From assembly GCF_002806945.1 (NCBI RefSeq), contig NZ_NIHC01000004.1, positions 62,001 to 126,000 of the forward strand: 64,000 bases of DNA. The letters run 5' to 3'. The position numbers and the translations under genes are program-made. This DNA comes from Marinobacter salexigens (GTDB lineage Bacteria > Pseudomonadota > Gammaproteobacteria > Pseudomonadales > Oleiphilaceae). Below, piece by piece: positions 17,755 to 27,136 of this stretch (position 1 is the stretch's first letter; every line of letters begins with the position of its first letter). A model generated the notes under the pieces. It did not search any database and was not told the origin of the DNA. It worked only from the letters and a program-made list of their open reading frames with translations.

Positions 17755-18790
17755 TCAATCCGGAAGGTCAGGTGCTGATGCACCGCAAGCGCCTCAGCGG
17801 AAAATTCCGCGGGTAGAGCAGGCGGCGATCCTGCTGATGTCTCTTGGTGAGGCAGATGCCGCCGAAGTGCTCAAGCACATGGGCCCGAAAGAGGTTCAGC
17901 GGGTAGGTGTTGCCATGGCCCAGATGAAGGATGTCAGCAAGGGCGATGTCACCTATGTACTGAACCAGTTTGTGGATGCCGTAGGTGGTCAGACCGGGCT
18001 GGGCGTGGGCAATGATGACTACATCCGTGCCATGCTTACCCAGGCACTGGGCGACGACAAGGCCGCGAGCCTGATCGACCGCATTCTTATCGGTGGCAAT
18101 ACCACCGGTCTGGATACGCTCAAATGGATGGAGCCACGAGCCGTTGGCGATATTATCCGTTACGAGCACCCGCAAATTCAGGCCATTGTTATCTCGTATC
18201 TGGATCCTGATCAGGCAGCAGAGATTCTGGCAACGCTGGATGAAAAGGTACGCCTCGACGTTATGATGCGGGTGGCTTCGCTGGAGAGCATCCAGCCCCA
18301 GGCCCTGCAAGAACTTAACGATATTCTGGAAAAACAGTTCTCCGGAGGTTCGGCGGCCCAGACCAGTCGCATAGGTGGTATAAAGCGCGCGGCGGATATT
18401 ATGAACTTTATGGATCGCAGCATTGAAGGCAGTCTGCTGGACTCCATCAAGGACATGGACCCGGATCTCGCCACCACCATCGAAGATCTCATGTTTGTGT
18501 TTGATAACCTCAAGGATATTGACGACCGGGGAATTCAGGCGCTGCTGCGTGAAGTATCTTCGGAAGTGTTGGTTGTTGCGCTGAAAGGTGCCGACGAGGC
18601 AGTGCAAGAGAAAATCTTCAAGAACATGTCGAAGCGTGCTGCTGAGCTGTTACAGGACGACCTGGAAGCGAAAGGCCCGGTGCGGGTGAGCGAAGTGGAA
18701 TCCGCCCAGAAAGACATTATTACCATTGCCCGTCGCATGGCTGAAGCGGGAGAAATCACGCTCGGTGGTGCCGGTGAAGAAATGATGTGA
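17747..18790 (+). CDS. fliG: FliG, flagellar motor switch protein
   Basis: A 347-residue protein with the N-terminal FliF-binding domain (KIPRVEQAAILLMSLGEADAAEVLKHM), the middle armadillo domain and the C-terminal torque domain (VLVVALKGADEAVQEKIFKNMSKRAAELL) that interacts with MotC/MotA stators. In-frame ATGs lie at 17741 and 17747; I chose the second because the GTGGGTGA ribosome site at 17733-17740 is then properly spaced. It overlaps the fliF stop by 8 nt. Confidence 0.97.
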   Translation: MTDQSGRSGADAPQAPQRKIPRVEQAAILLMSLGEADAAEVLKHMGPKEVQRVGVAMAQMKDVSKGDVTYVLNQFVDAVGGQTGLGVGNDDYIRAMLTQALGDDKAASLIDRILIGGNTTGLDTLKWMEPRAVGDIIRYEHPQIQAIVISYLDPDQAAEILATLDEKVRLDVMMRVASLESIQPQALQELNDILEKQFSGGSAAQTSRIGGIKRAADIMNFMDRSIEGSLLDSIKDMDPDLATTIEDLMFVFDNLKDIDDRGIQALLREVSSEVLVVALKGADEAVQEKIFKNMSKRAAELLQDDLEAKGPVRVSEVESAQKDIITIARRMAEAGEITLGGAGEEMM

Positions 18791-19725
18791 TGAAAGACTC
18801 CCCCAGTGATCGCCCCAAGGATCTCAGTCGCATCCCCAAAGAGGAGCTGACGGCCTATGAGCGGTGGGAACTCCCACTGCTGGACGCCAGTGGCAACGAG
18901 ATTGTCCGGGTAGAAGAGCGTAACGTCAAACCGCTCACTGCCGGAGACATCGCTGAAATTCGACAGGCCGCTCATGATGATGGCTTTAATGAAGGCCGGG
19001 AACAAGGCCTTAAAGACGGGCACGCTGAGGGTTTCGAGCAGGGTCGCAAGGAGGGCATAGAGAGTGGGCTGGCGGAGGGGAAAAAACGTGGCCAAAGCGA
19101 AGGTTACGATGAAACCCGCTCGGAAGTCAGCGCGAGCCTTGAACGCCTTGAACAGATGCTGGGCGAGCTGCTGTTGCCCATCACCCGGCACCAGGATGAC
19201 ATTGAAACCTCGCTGCTGAACCTCACCATGGTGCTTGCCCGGGCCGTTGTCTACCGTGAACTGAAGATTGACTCCTCCCAGATTCGGCAGGTGGTGCGGC
19301 GGGCTATGGAAGCGCTGCCTTCAACGGCTGAAAATATTCGAATTTATGTTCATCCGGATGATTGCAGTGCTGTGCGGGAAGTAGCCGAACGCTTTGAGGC
19401 AGCGGCCGCGGTTGTGGAAGACGACAAGGTTTTGCCTGGCGGCTGTCGGGTTGAGACCCTTAACAGCCATGTTGATTTTACCGTTGAAAAGCGCTTCCAG
19501 CGTGCCGTTCAGGCGATGCTGGAGCAGCAGACCGACGATCGCGAAAATGGCGAACCTGAAGAGCTGGGCGCTATGATGGACGACCTGACAGATTTCCAGC
19601 GGGATGTGCTGAGTTCACCGGGGCAAATTCGGGACCAGGTGCCTGCTGATGACAGTCCTGCCCATGACGGCGCTACTGACGATAAACCCATCGAAGGCGG
19701 GCGTGATGACATCCTCCCTGGCTGA
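18790..19725 (+). CDS. fliH: FliH, flagellar export ATPase regulator
   Basis: A 311-residue protein, longer than E. coli FliH (235), with an extended charged N-terminus and an acidic C-terminal tail after about residue 245. Residues about 64-105 have the GxxxG-type glycine repeat ([20 protein letters not shown]) typical of FliH/stator-stalk proteins. It dimerises and restrains FliI. The ATG at 18790 overlaps the fliG stop by one nucleotide (TGATG); a GTG one codon upstream is the alternative. Confidence 0.93.
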   Translation: MKDSPSDRPKDLSRIPKEELTAYERWELPLLDASGNEIVRVEERNVKPLTAGDIAEIRQAAHDDGFNEGREQGLKDGHAEGFEQGRKEGIESGLAEGKKRGQSEGYDETRSEVSASLERLEQMLGELLLPITRHQDDIETSLLNLTMVLARAVVYRELKIDSSQIRQVVRRAMEALPSTAENIRIYVHPDDCSAVREVAERFEAAAAVVEDDKVLPGGCRVETLNSHVDFTVEKRFQRAVQAMLEQQTDDRENGEPEELGAMMDDLTDFQRDVLSSPGQIRDQVPADDSPAHDGATDDKPIEGGRDDILPG

Positions 19726-21106
19726 TCGCCTGGATCGGTATCAGGCTTATCTCCGCACTGACCCGGAGCCCGAGCTTTCAGGCCGTTTGACACGCATGGT
19801 GGGGTTGACACTGGAATGCGTGGGTTGCCCGATGGTGATGGGCGACCGCTGCGTGATCAAAGGAGAGGGTGGAAGTACCGTAGAGGCTGAAGTGGTGGGG
19901 TTTGAGGATGAAAAAGTCTACCTGATGCCACTGACCGCCATTGAGGGGCTTAAACCAGGCGCCAGGGTGGTTCGGCTGTCTGCGGCCAGTCGTGTTCCTG
20001 TTGGACCCCTTATGTTAGGCCGCGTGGTAGATGGCAGTGGCGAACCTCTTGATGGTAAAGGGCCACTGCAAGCTGAAGCTCGGGTTCCCCTTACCGGCGA
20101 CATTATTAATCCTCTCAACCGTGCGCCTGTCCGGCAGTCCATGGATGTGGGCATTCGGGCGATCAACTCCCTGTTGACCGTTGGACAAGGGCAGCGCCTG
20201 GGCCTGTTTGCCGGCAGCGGTGTTGGTAAAAGTATGTTGCTGGGCATGATGACCCGGTTCACAGACGCCGACATTACGGTGGTTGGTTTGATTGGTGAGC
20301 GGGGCAGGGAGGTTAAAGAATTCATTGAAGATATTCTGGGCGAGGAAGGCCTGGCCAGATCGGTTGTAGTTGCCTCCCCGGCGGACGATTCGCCGCTCAT
20401 GCGTTTACGTGCAGCCATGCTCACCACCCGCATTGCAGAATATTATCGGGATAAAGGGAAGCGTGTACTTTTGTTGATGGATTCCCTCACCCGTTACGCC
20501 CAGGCCCAGCGGGAAATTGCGCTGGCGGTTGGAGAACCACCGGCAACCAAGGGTTATCCTCCTTCTGTATTTGCCAAGCTGCCGCAACTGGTGGAGCGCA
20601 CCGGTAATGGGCTGCCGGGAGGCGGCTCCATTACCGCATTTTATACGGTATTGACCGAAGGCGACGACCAGCAGGACCCCATTGCAGATGCCGCCCGAGC
20701 GATCCTGGATGGGCACATAGTGCTCTCTCGCCGGCTTGCCGAAGAAGGTCACTATCCCGCCATCGACGTTGAAGCGTCCATCAGCCGGGTTATGCCCCAG
20801 GTGACAGACACCGCGCATTTTGCGCGGGCCCAGAGATTCAAACAGGTATACTCACGTTATCAGCAAGCACGCGATTTGATCAGCGTTGGTGCTTATGTGA
20901 AGGGCTCCGACCCGGAGACCGATTTCGCGATTACTCACATCGGTAATATGCGCCAGTTCCTGCAGCAGGACCTTAACGAGCGTGCCTCCCTGCCTGATAG
21001 CATTGAGGGCTTGTTGGCGGTGGTTCCGGAGCGGCGCTCTCCGGAACGCCTGAAATCCGCCGCGCCAGACCCTGCAGCCAGTGGCAATAGGCGAGGTGCC
21101 GGCTGA
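19706..21106 (+). CDS. fliI: FliI, flagellum-specific export ATPase
   Basis: A 466-residue F1-beta-like ATPase. Walker A is AGSGVGKS (169-176); [33 protein letters not shown] and the [17 protein letters not shown] segment are all characteristic. It energises and organises substrate entry to the FlhA/FlhB gate. I chose ATG 19706 with GAAGGCGGG upstream, overlapping fliH by 20 nt; an earlier ATG at 19649 would lie deep in fliH. Confidence 0.97.
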   Translation: MTSSLADRLDRYQAYLRTDPEPELSGRLTRMVGLTLECVGCPMVMGDRCVIKGEGGSTVEAEVVGFEDEKVYLMPLTAIEGLKPGARVVRLSAASRVPVGPLMLGRVVDGSGEPLDGKGPLQAEARVPLTGDIINPLNRAPVRQSMDVGIRAINSLLTVGQGQRLGLFAGSGVGKSMLLGMMTRFTDADITVVGLIGERGREVKEFIEDILGEEGLARSVVVASPADDSPLMRLRAAMLTTRIAEYYRDKGKRVLLLMDSLTRYAQAQREIALAVGEPPATKGYPPSVFAKLPQLVERTGNGLPGGGSITAFYTVLTEGDDQQDPIADAARAILDGHIVLSRRLAEEGHYPAIDVEASISRVMPQVTDTAHFARAQRFKQVYSRYQQARDLISVGAYVKGSDPETDFAITHIGNMRQFLQQDLNERASLPDSIEGLLAVVPERRSPERLKSAAPDPAASGNRRGAG

Positions 21107-21549
21107 TGGCGCGATCCCGGCGGTTGGCAGTGGTGCTGGCCCTTGAAGAACGCAAGGAAAAAGAAGCGCTGGAGCGGATGGGCGAGGCCCGTGAGCTGGC
21201 AGAGCAGCACAGGGAGCAGGTGGAAAAACTGAATCGCTACCAGGAGGAGTATCGCGACCAGATCCGCAAGAGCCAGCAAGGTGTGGTTAAGGTGAATCAG
21301 TTACAAGCATGGCAGGCATTTATTACGCAGCTTGATCAGGTTATCCTGCAGCAGCAAAAACAGCTTGCACAAGCTGAGACGGTTTTTGAAGCGCGCCGGC
21401 AGGAATGGTTGCAAGCCTGGGAGCGTCGGCGAGGCATGGAGAACTACATTGAAACTTGCCGTCAACAAGAATTCAGAGAGCAGGATCTCCAGGAGCAGAA
21501 GCTTGCGGATGAAGCCGCAGGCCGCGCCTTCGCACGCCGCCATCGCTAA
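21106..21549 (+). CDS. fliJ: FliJ, flagellar export protein
   Basis: A 147-residue, almost entirely helical, highly charged coiled-coil protein (RRLAVVLALEERKEKEALERM...), the expected length for FliJ. It acts as the stalk-like rotor of the FliI ring and recycles export chaperones. It overlaps the fliI stop by one nucleotide, and ends this translationally linked run. Confidence 0.93.
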   Translation: MARSRRLAVVLALEERKEKEALERMGEARELAEQHREQVEKLNRYQEEYRDQIRKSQQGVVKVNQLQAWQAFITQLDQVILQQQKQLAQAETVFEARRQEWLQAWERRRGMENYIETCRQQEFREQDLQEQKLADEAAGRAFARRHR

Positions 21550-21616
21550 TGTTTGTGCTGAATCAATCATCACTCCATGCAAACTGGCAGTGCTGGACTA
21601 CCCTTGTACAAGTACG

Positions 21617-21632
21617 GGGCACTTTAACAGCA
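21617..21632 (+). promoter_or_regulatory. Weak candidate sigma54 promoter of the STAS-phosphorelay genes
   Basis: GGGCACTTTAACAGCA has GG at 21618-21619 and GC at 21630-21631 with exact spacing and a good -24 block, but the -12 TT is replaced by CA. It lies 42 nt before the STAS gene. It may instead be chance, with read-through from fliE. Confidence 0.35.
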
Positions 21633-21673
21633 GCTGTCAGATGATTTAGTGAATACCACCGGAGGTTTTGCGG

Positions 21674-21979
21674 ATGCCAATACAGACCCACCGCAGTCAG
21701 GATGGACGATCGCTGGTTATCAAAATAGAAGGGCGCTTTGATTTCAGCACCCACCAGGCGTTTCGTGATGCCTACGAGCATGGTGGGAAAGATATCAAGG
21801 GCTATATTGTGGATCTGTCAGACGCAACCTATCTTGATAGCTCTGCACTGGGAATGCTGCTTCTGCTTCGAGACCATGCAGGTGGAGACAATGCCAATAT
21901 AGCCATTGAAAACTGCAATAATGATGTTCGCAAGATTTTGACCATTTCCAACTTTGAGCAGCTGTTCACTATTCGGTGA
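21674..21979 (+). CDS. STAS-domain anti-sigma-factor antagonist
   Basis: A 101-residue single STAS domain. DLSDATYLDSSALGMLLLLR contains the conserved phosphorylatable serine of SpoIIAA-type antagonists (Ser56/Ser57). The ATG at 21674 has a strong GGAGG 8 nt upstream. In Pseudomonas aeruginosa a similar protein (HsbA) partners with a receiver-phosphatase (HsbR) and the anti-sigma factor FlgM. The gene 24 nt downstream encodes such a receiver-phosphatase, so the pair is probably a partner switch for motility; that link is inferred. Confidence 0.9.
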   Translation: MPIQTHRSQDGRSLVIKIEGRFDFSTHQAFRDAYEHGGKDIKGYIVDLSDATYLDSSALGMLLLLRDHAGGDNANIAIENCNNDVRKILTISNFEQLFTIR

Positions 21980-22003
21980 TCCCCGGGATCACTGGAAACT
22001 GTC

Positions 22004-23728
22004 ATGGACGACCCTGCTGAAACCGCCCGCCTCAAAATTCTTGTTGCTGATGACAGCGACAGTGACCGCCTGATACTGAAGTCTTTGCTGAAGCGCCTTG
22101 GTTACAGCGTAGTCGGTGCCGCCAATGGCCGTGATGCAGTGGCCCTTTTTCAGTCAGAAGTGCCGGATATTGTTTTGTTGGATGCCTTGATGCCGACAAT
22201 GGATGGCATGGAGGCCGCGCGGCAGATCAAAAGCCTTGCGGGCGAACGGCTGGTGCCACTGATATTTGTTACATCCCTCACCGAGCCCGAAGACCTGGCA
22301 GGTTGTCTTGAGGCGGGAGGAGACGGATTTCTCAGTAAGCCCTACAACCCGGTGATGATCAAAGCCAAAATACAGGCATTTAACCGGATGCGACTGATGC
22401 ACCAGGCGTTGTCAGATCAGCGAGACCTGATGCATGAACGCAACCGGCAGCTCCAGGAGGAGCAACACATAGCCAGGCGGGTGTTCGATAATGTTGCCCA
22501 CACCGGTTGCCTGGGAGCTCCTAATATTCGTTACCATGCCTCCCCTTTATCCATATTCAGTGGCGACGTTCTGTTCGCCTCACCTCGCCCCGCCGGGGGA
22601 ATGTTGGTGTTTGCAGGGGATTTTACCGGCCATGGCCTGCCGGCCGCAGTGGGTGCCATGCCTGTGGCGGAGTCCTTTTATGGAATGGTAGCCAAAGGCT
22701 TTGATGGTTCCGATATCCTCAGGGAAATTAACCAGAAACTGGTGCGCATACTGCCAAAGGATATGTTTTGCTGCGGCATTATGGTGGAGGCCGATTTTGC
22801 GCAGAATCAGCTAAAGATCTGGAATGGCGGCCTGCCTGACACTTGGCTACTGCGATCGCCAACGGAGCAGTACACTTTGCCTTCACGGCATTTGCCGCTG
22901 GGCATTTTGAGTGCAGATCAGTTCAATGCTGACATGCAATCCATCAGGTCGCAGCCGGGTGATCGCTTGTTGTTGATGACGGATGGCGTGCTGGAATGTA
23001 CTGACAGCAAGGGTCAGCTCTTTGGTGAGCAGGGCGTTCTCCATGCGGTTGAGAGCGTTGGCGGCGATGCGCACCCGTTTGATGTGCTCATGAGTGAAAT
23101 ACAGCAATTTACCGGTCAGCAACAGTTTGGTGATGACCTGACGCTCTGCTGCCTGGAAATGGTTGATGAAGCCGGCCAGGCTGCTTTGCCAGATGCGGGA
23201 GAGCTGTCTGCTCTGGCCGGGCCAACCCAGTGGCAATGCGTGTATGAAATTCGTGACAGTACGTTGGCGGAGTTTAACCCTCTGCCGCTATTACTGCATA
23301 TCTGCATGGAGGTGCCAGGATTGCGGCGTAAAAGTGGGGAAATTTATACCCTGCTGTCAGAGCTGTACAATAATGCGTTAGAACACGGGATACTTAGGCT
23401 TACCTCAGAGTGGAAATATACCCCGGAGGGGTTTGACCGGTACTATTCCGAGCGCGCGACGCGCCTGAGTGAAGTAGATGGGCATTATATCAAATTCAGT
23501 TTTCATCACGAGCGGATGCCTTCGGGCGGATGCCTGCGGGTTGTCTGTGAAGACAGCGGGCGGGGATTCGATTTTCAGAATCATCCGGTTCTGCAAGCCA
23601 CAGAGATGGCGCAGAGTGGTCCCCGCTACGGCGGCCGGGGCTTGGCATTGTTAAAACGGCTGGCAAAATCCATCCATTTTCATAACAAAGGAAACCAGAT
23701 AGAAGTTGCCTATGAATGGTTTTATTAA
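22004..23728 (+). CDS. Response regulator with PP2C-type phosphatase and HATPase domains
   Basis: A 574-residue, three-domain protein. A receiver domain (10-130) has acceptor Asp60 in VLLDALMP; a coiled linker follows; a SpoIIE/PP2C phosphatase domain (about 165-395) shows GDV near 187 and GDFTGHG near 205; a C-terminal GHKL ATPase/anti-sigma kinase domain (about 420-574) has LYNNALEHG near 453 and GGRGLALLKRL. It could both phosphorylate and dephosphorylate the STAS protein, switched by receiver phosphorylation, as described for HsbR. Its gene is flanked by STAS and Hpt partners. Confidence 0.92.
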   Translation: MDDPAETARLKILVADDSDSDRLILKSLLKRLGYSVVGAANGRDAVALFQSEVPDIVLLDALMPTMDGMEAARQIKSLAGERLVPLIFVTSLTEPEDLAGCLEAGGDGFLSKPYNPVMIKAKIQAFNRMRLMHQALSDQRDLMHERNRQLQEEQHIARRVFDNVAHTGCLGAPNIRYHASPLSIFSGDVLFASPRPAGGMLVFAGDFTGHGLPAAVGAMPVAESFYGMVAKGFDGSDILREINQKLVRILPKDMFCCGIMVEADFAQNQLKIWNGGLPDTWLLRSPTEQYTLPSRHLPLGILSADQFNADMQSIRSQPGDRLLLMTDGVLECTDSKGQLFGEQGVLHAVESVGGDAHPFDVLMSEIQQFTGQQQFGDDLTLCCLEMVDEAGQAALPDAGELSALAGPTQWQCVYEIRDSTLAEFNPLPLLLHICMEVPGLRRKSGEIYTLLSELYNNALEHGILRLTSEWKYTPEGFDRYYSERATRLSEVDGHYIKFSFHHERMPSGGCLRVVCEDSGRGFDFQNHPVLQATEMAQSGPRYGGRGLALLKRLAKSIHFHNKGNQIEVAYEWFY

Positions 23729-23761
23729 TATCAACGTTTAACAGGAACAAGGGAGTTGGTC

Positions 23762-24130
23762 ATGGTTGATAAACCACACCTTGATGAAGAGGCTCTGGCA
23801 GAGCTTCAGAACGTAATGGAAGATGAGTTCGAAACACTGATTCACACTTACCTTAGCGATTCGAGAGAGCGTATTGAAAGCCTGAAGGCGGCGTTGAACG
23901 ATGAGGATGCAGACGCTGTCGCCAAGACGGCTCATAGCTTCAAAGGCAGCTGTATCAACATAGGGGCTCCGCGTCTTGGCGTTCTGTGTCGTGAGGTAGA
24001 AAAAGCAGGAATAGAGGATCGTTTGGGGGATGCGCAGCCTGTATTGGGTTCCATAGAAGAGGAATTTCAGCGGGTAGCGAAAGCCCTTCATGCGCTGATG
24101 GCAGGGGCGCCAGATAAGCGGGTGAGGTAG
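23762..24130 (+). CDS. Hpt-domain phosphotransfer protein
   Basis: A 122-residue single Hpt four-helix bundle. The phospho-acceptor is His58 in TAHSFKGSCINIGAPRL. It starts at the ATG at 23762 with GGGAG upstream. Position 33 nt after the receiver-phosphatase suggests it delivers phosphate to that receiver from a hybrid kinase encoded elsewhere. A similar STAS-RR-Hpt trio beside fliJ occurs, as I recall, in Pseudomonas putida. The donor kinase is not in the window. Confidence 0.9.
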   Translation: MVDKPHLDEEALAELQNVMEDEFETLIHTYLSDSRERIESLKAALNDEDADAVAKTAHSFKGSCINIGAPRLGVLCREVEKAGIEDRLGDAQPVLGSIEEEFQRVAKALHALMAGAPDKRVR

Positions 24131-24153
24131 TGAGAACATCTGAATGAGCAGCC

Positions 24154-24169
24154 TGGCATTGCTTTTGCA
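24154..24169 (+). promoter_or_regulatory. Sigma54 promoter of fliK
   Basis: TGGCATTGCTTTTGCA: GG at 24155-24156 and GC at 24167-24168, exact spacing and near-consensus. Predicted start is near 24180, so the hairpin at 24185-24218 would begin within about 6 nt of the transcript's 5' end. Confidence 0.9.
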
Positions 24170-24184
24170 GCTATTTGAATCAGC

Positions 24185-24218
24185 GCCTGATAACCCGCAT
24201 TGAAGCGGGTTATCAGGC
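24185..24218 (+). repeat. 14-bp perfect inverted repeat in the fliK leader
   Basis: GCCTGATAACCCGC (24185-24198) and GCGGGTTATCAGGC (24205-24218) pair perfectly around the 6-nt loop ATTGAA. No T-tract follows, so it is unlikely to be an intrinsic terminator for the Hpt gene. Its location between the sigma54 promoter and the fliK ribosome site makes it a 5' leader stem-loop, possibly stabilising the mRNA or controlling it. Confidence 0.85.
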
Positions 24219-24249
24219 ACCCAGGGTTCAAAAGCGGCAAGAGGTTGCC

Positions 24250-25395
24250 ATGAAACAGATGGTTCTTCCCCAGACTCCCGCGCCAGGGATGCAGAACGAT
24301 GCCGGCGCTTCAAAAACCGGGCCGGGTCGCGACAGTGGTACCGGCGAAACCCGTTATGAATCTGTCTCTCGTGCGGAGCAGAAACGTCTCGATCGTCAAA
24401 AGTCCGAGCGCAAGGATCTGTCAGAGAACGCGCGGAAAGATGACCCAAAAAACGCTGAAGCAGCAAACAGTGTGCACCAGGTAAGCAAGGGTGATTCCAG
24501 CCAGAACCAAGTAAAGAGCACTGGCAAACTGGTTGACAAAGGTACCGGCGAGAGCCTGGGCACAGCGCCCGAAATGGAAGCAACTACTGCGCTGACCTTT
24601 GCCGAGCTGCAAGCACTATTGCCTCCCGCAGCTGCAGTGCCAGGTAACGCGGTAGGGTCATCCGCGAACAACTCAACGCTTATACCGGGCAGCGAACTGT
24701 TCGCAGGGCTTGCTGAAGGTAAGCCGGGGCAGCTCGCGCCCGGCAGTAATGGCAGCCCGGTTGCTGGCCTGCAACTGCCCGATGCCCTGGTTCCCGTAAG
24801 GGCCGAAAAAGCTGTGGCTATGGACCCGGCGAGCTTGCTGACCGGCGCCCGTTTGGAATCCGCTATGGAGCTGGTTTCCCAGCAAAATGCCAGCAACACT
24901 GCTGGAAAGCTGGCAGCAGAAGTACAGGCGCCTCTGAGGAGTTACGCAACATCGGTTGATGTACCGGTAAATCACGCAGAGTGGGGCGACAAGCTGGCAG
25001 GGAAGCTCAGCTGGCTTACAGCGAAAAACCTGTCAGTGGCTGAGATTCACCTGACTCCGCCCGACATGGGGCCAATGGAAGTACGTGTTCGGGTTCAGAA
25101 TGATCAGGCCAATATTACCGTGCATGCTGCGAACCCGGTGGTAAGAGAGCAGTTGGAACTTCATTCCCACCGACTCCGAGACATGCTGGGTGAGCAGGGG
25201 CTTTCTCTGGCTCAGTTCGATGTTTCTGATAACTCCCGAAACTCATCCGGAGAGCAGGGGGCCGATGAAGGCGGGGCGGAGGGGGCTTCTCCTGGCCCCG
25301 GATCAGCACTTTCCGGTTTGGATGGTGGTGATGAAGGGGTGCAAAGCGGTAGCCTGGACTTGAGCTGGAACGGCGCTATTGATGTATTTGCCTGA
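24250..25395 (+). CDS. fliK: FliK, flagellar hook-length control protein
   Basis: A 381-residue protein, low-complexity and Ala/Gly/Ser/Pro-rich over the first 250 residues as in all FliK rulers. A conserved C-terminal domain (about 255-335: EIHLTPPDMGPMEVRVRVQN... HSHRLRDMLGEQGLSLAQFDV) switches FlhB specificity from hook to filament substrates. A Gly/Glu-rich tail follows. The start at 24250 has AAGAGG upstream; the earlier in-frame start would place the hairpin inside the gene. A second FliK-like gene lies at 51736. Confidence 0.9.
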   Translation: MKQMVLPQTPAPGMQNDAGASKTGPGRDSGTGETRYESVSRAEQKRLDRQKSERKDLSENARKDDPKNAEAANSVHQVSKGDSSQNQVKSTGKLVDKGTGESLGTAPEMEATTALTFAELQALLPPAAAVPGNAVGSSANNSTLIPGSELFAGLAEGKPGQLAPGSNGSPVAGLQLPDALVPVRAEKAVAMDPASLLTGARLESAMELVSQQNASNTAGKLAAEVQAPLRSYATSVDVPVNHAEWGDKLAGKLSWLTAKNLSVAEIHLTPPDMGPMEVRVRVQNDQANITVHAANPVVREQLELHSHRLRDMLGEQGLSLAQFDVSDNSRNSSGEQGADEGGAEGASPGPGSALSGLDGGDEGVQSGSLDLSWNGAIDVFA

Positions 25396-25492
25396 GAATG
25401 GGCGCAGTATCCCGGGTGCCAACCGCCAGCCCCCTTTGCCCATCCCTGTAAGCAAGGCTAAACTGCGGGCTTGAGCGGAGGGCTGGGTGTTC

Positions 25493-25508
25493 TGGCCTGC
25501 TCCTTGCT
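25493..25508 (+). promoter_or_regulatory. Sigma54 promoter of the fliL operon
   Basis: TGGCCTGCTCCTTGCT: GG at 25494-25495 and GC at 25506-25507, correct spacing, and 13 of 16 bases identical to the fliE promoter. Start near 25519, about 51 nt before the fliL ATG. Confidence 0.88.
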
Positions 25509-25569
25509 CTCAAATATACAAACGTTATGAAAACCTCCTTTCATTGACGAATTTCTGGCGAAGGACACT

Positions 25570-26082
25570 ATGGCAGAGAACACCACAACTGATGCAGCAC
25601 CGGCAAAAAAAGGTAAACTGAAACTGATCATTCTGCTTGTGATTGTGGTGATCCTTGCGATAGCGCTATCTGTTGCAGGAACCTTATGGTTTCTCAATGG
25701 CAGCATTCCGGGAATGGGTGAAGACACCGCCACCAGTGAAGACGCAGTGACAGAAGAGGTTTTTACCCCCAGTGTTTACCTGGGCATAGAGAAAGCGCTG
25801 GTGACAACGGTTCAGGGTGAGGGGCGCCAGCGTTATGTGCAGGTTTATGTGTCATTTGAGGCAACGGATCCTCAGGCACTGACGGCGGCCAAACTGCATA
25901 TGCCCCTGATTCGCAGCCAGCTGGTTATGGTGCTTGGCAACAGCAGCTTTACCGAGCTGCAAACACCAGAAGGCCGGCAAAATCTTGCGGGCAATATGCT
26001 GGACACGGTGAATCAGGTTCTGGAGCAGGAGGGCGAGCCGACCGTCAGCCGGGTGTTGTTTCGGAACTTTGTAGTGCAATAG
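25570..26082 (+). CDS. fliL: FliL, flagellar basal-body-associated protein
   Basis: A 170-residue protein with a Lys-rich N-terminus, one membrane helix (about 17-39) and a periplasmic stomatin-like domain ending VSRVLFRNFVVQ, the typical FliL C-terminus. It surrounds or supports stator units. First gene of fliLMNOPQR-flhB. Confidence 0.95.
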   Translation: MAENTTTDAAPAKKGKLKLIILLVIVVILAIALSVAGTLWFLNGSIPGMGEDTATSEDAVTEEVFTPSVYLGIEKALVTTVQGEGRQRYVQVYVSFEATDPQALTAAKLHMPLIRSQLVMVLGNSSFTELQTPEGRQNLAGNMLDTVNQVLEQEGEPTVSRVLFRNFVVQ

Positions 26083-26137
26083 ATAGAGCTTATAACAGCG
26101 CCCACGTGGGTAAGGCTTTTCAGCGACAGGACAAGGT

Positions 26138-27136
26138 ATGCAGGATTTACTGTCACAGGATGAAATTGATGCGCTTCTTCACGGCGTAGATGAAGGTGAC
26201 ATCGATACCTATGAAGAAAGCGACGAAAGTGGCGTAAAGTCTTACGACCTTTCCAGTCAGGATCGTATTGTCCGGGGCCGGATGCCAACGCTGGAAATGA
26301 TTAACGAGCGCTTTGCCCGGTATACCCGCATCAGCCTGTTTAATCTCCTGCGCCGAAATGCAGATGTTTCCACCGGCGGCGTGCAGATCATGAAATTTGG
26401 CGAGTACATACATACCCTTTATGTACCCACCAGCCTGAATCTCTGCAAGGTTCGCCCGTTGCGGGGAACCTCCCTGTTTGTTCTGGATGCAAGGCTGGTG
26501 TTCAAGCTGGTTGATAACTTTTTCGGGGGTGAGGGGCGACACGCCAAGATCGAGGGCCGGGAGTTCACACCCACTGAAAACCGCATTGTTCAGATGACGC
26601 TCAACCAGATTTTCAAAGACATGCAGGAAGCCTGGCAAGCGGTTGTCAAAGTCAATTTTGAATACCTCAGCTCAGAGGTAAACCCCGCCATGGCAAATAT
26701 TGTCAGCCCGAGTGAGGTGGTGGTGGTCAGCACTTTCCACATAGAGCTTGATGGCGGCGGCGGCGAGCTACACTTTGCTTTGCCCTATTCAATGATCGAG
26801 CCTATCAGGGATGTACTTGATTCCGGTGTGCAAAGTGATGTTGATGACATAGACGAGCGTTGGGTTAGCGCCCTGCAGGAAGACATCAAAGAAGTGGTCG
26901 TTCCGATAAATACCACTGTGTGCAGGCGCCGGATATCCCTGAGAGAGATCGCCAAACTCAAGGCGGGCGATATTATACCGATGGAGGTGCCCGACTATCT
27001 GACCGTTACCGCAAATGGTATCCCTGTTTATAAGGCAACCATGGGAACCCGGGACGGTAAGCTGGCGCTGAGAATCCACGAGCGGGCGGTGCGCCCGAAG
27101 GTAAAAAAACAATCGAAGGTAAGACGCAATGGCTGA
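26138..27136 (+). CDS. fliM: FliM, flagellar motor switch protein
   Basis: A 332-residue protein. The N-terminal LSQDEIDALLHG (5-16) is the CheY-P docking peptide; the middle CheC-like domain and C-terminal SpoA domain follow. It forms the C-ring with FliG and FliN and sets rotation direction. fliN overlaps its last 8 nt. The docking peptide resembles three repeats in the CheA linker in this window. Confidence 0.98.
   Translation: MQDLLSQDEIDALLHGVDEGDIDTYEESDESGVKSYDLSSQDRIVRGRMPTLEMINERFARYTRISLFNLLRRNADVSTGGVQIMKFGEYIHTLYVPTSLNLCKVRPLRGTSLFVLDARLVFKLVDNFFGGEGRHAKIEGREFTPTENRIVQMTLNQIFKDMQEAWQAVVKVNFEYLSSEVNPAMANIVSPSEVVVVSTFHIELDGGGGELHFALPYSMIEPIRDVLDSGVQSDVDDIDERWVSALQEDIKEVVVPINTTVCRRRISLREIAKLKAGDIIPMEVPDYLTVTANGIPVYKATMGTRDGKLALRIHERAVRPKVKKQSKVRRNG

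Noticed and set aside
18535..19191. Minus-strand ORF of 218 codons over fliG/fliH
   Set aside because: It is antisense to two clear flagellar genes and has no recognisable domain.
24185..24218. Intrinsic terminator of the Hpt gene
   Set aside because: The hairpin is followed by ACCCAGG rather than a T-tract and lies downstream of a strong sigma54 promoter.
25504..25531. Sigma70 promoter for fliL (TTGCTC ... TATGAA)
   Set aside because: The overlapping -24/-12 element at 25493-25508 is a much better match and fits the flagellar context.
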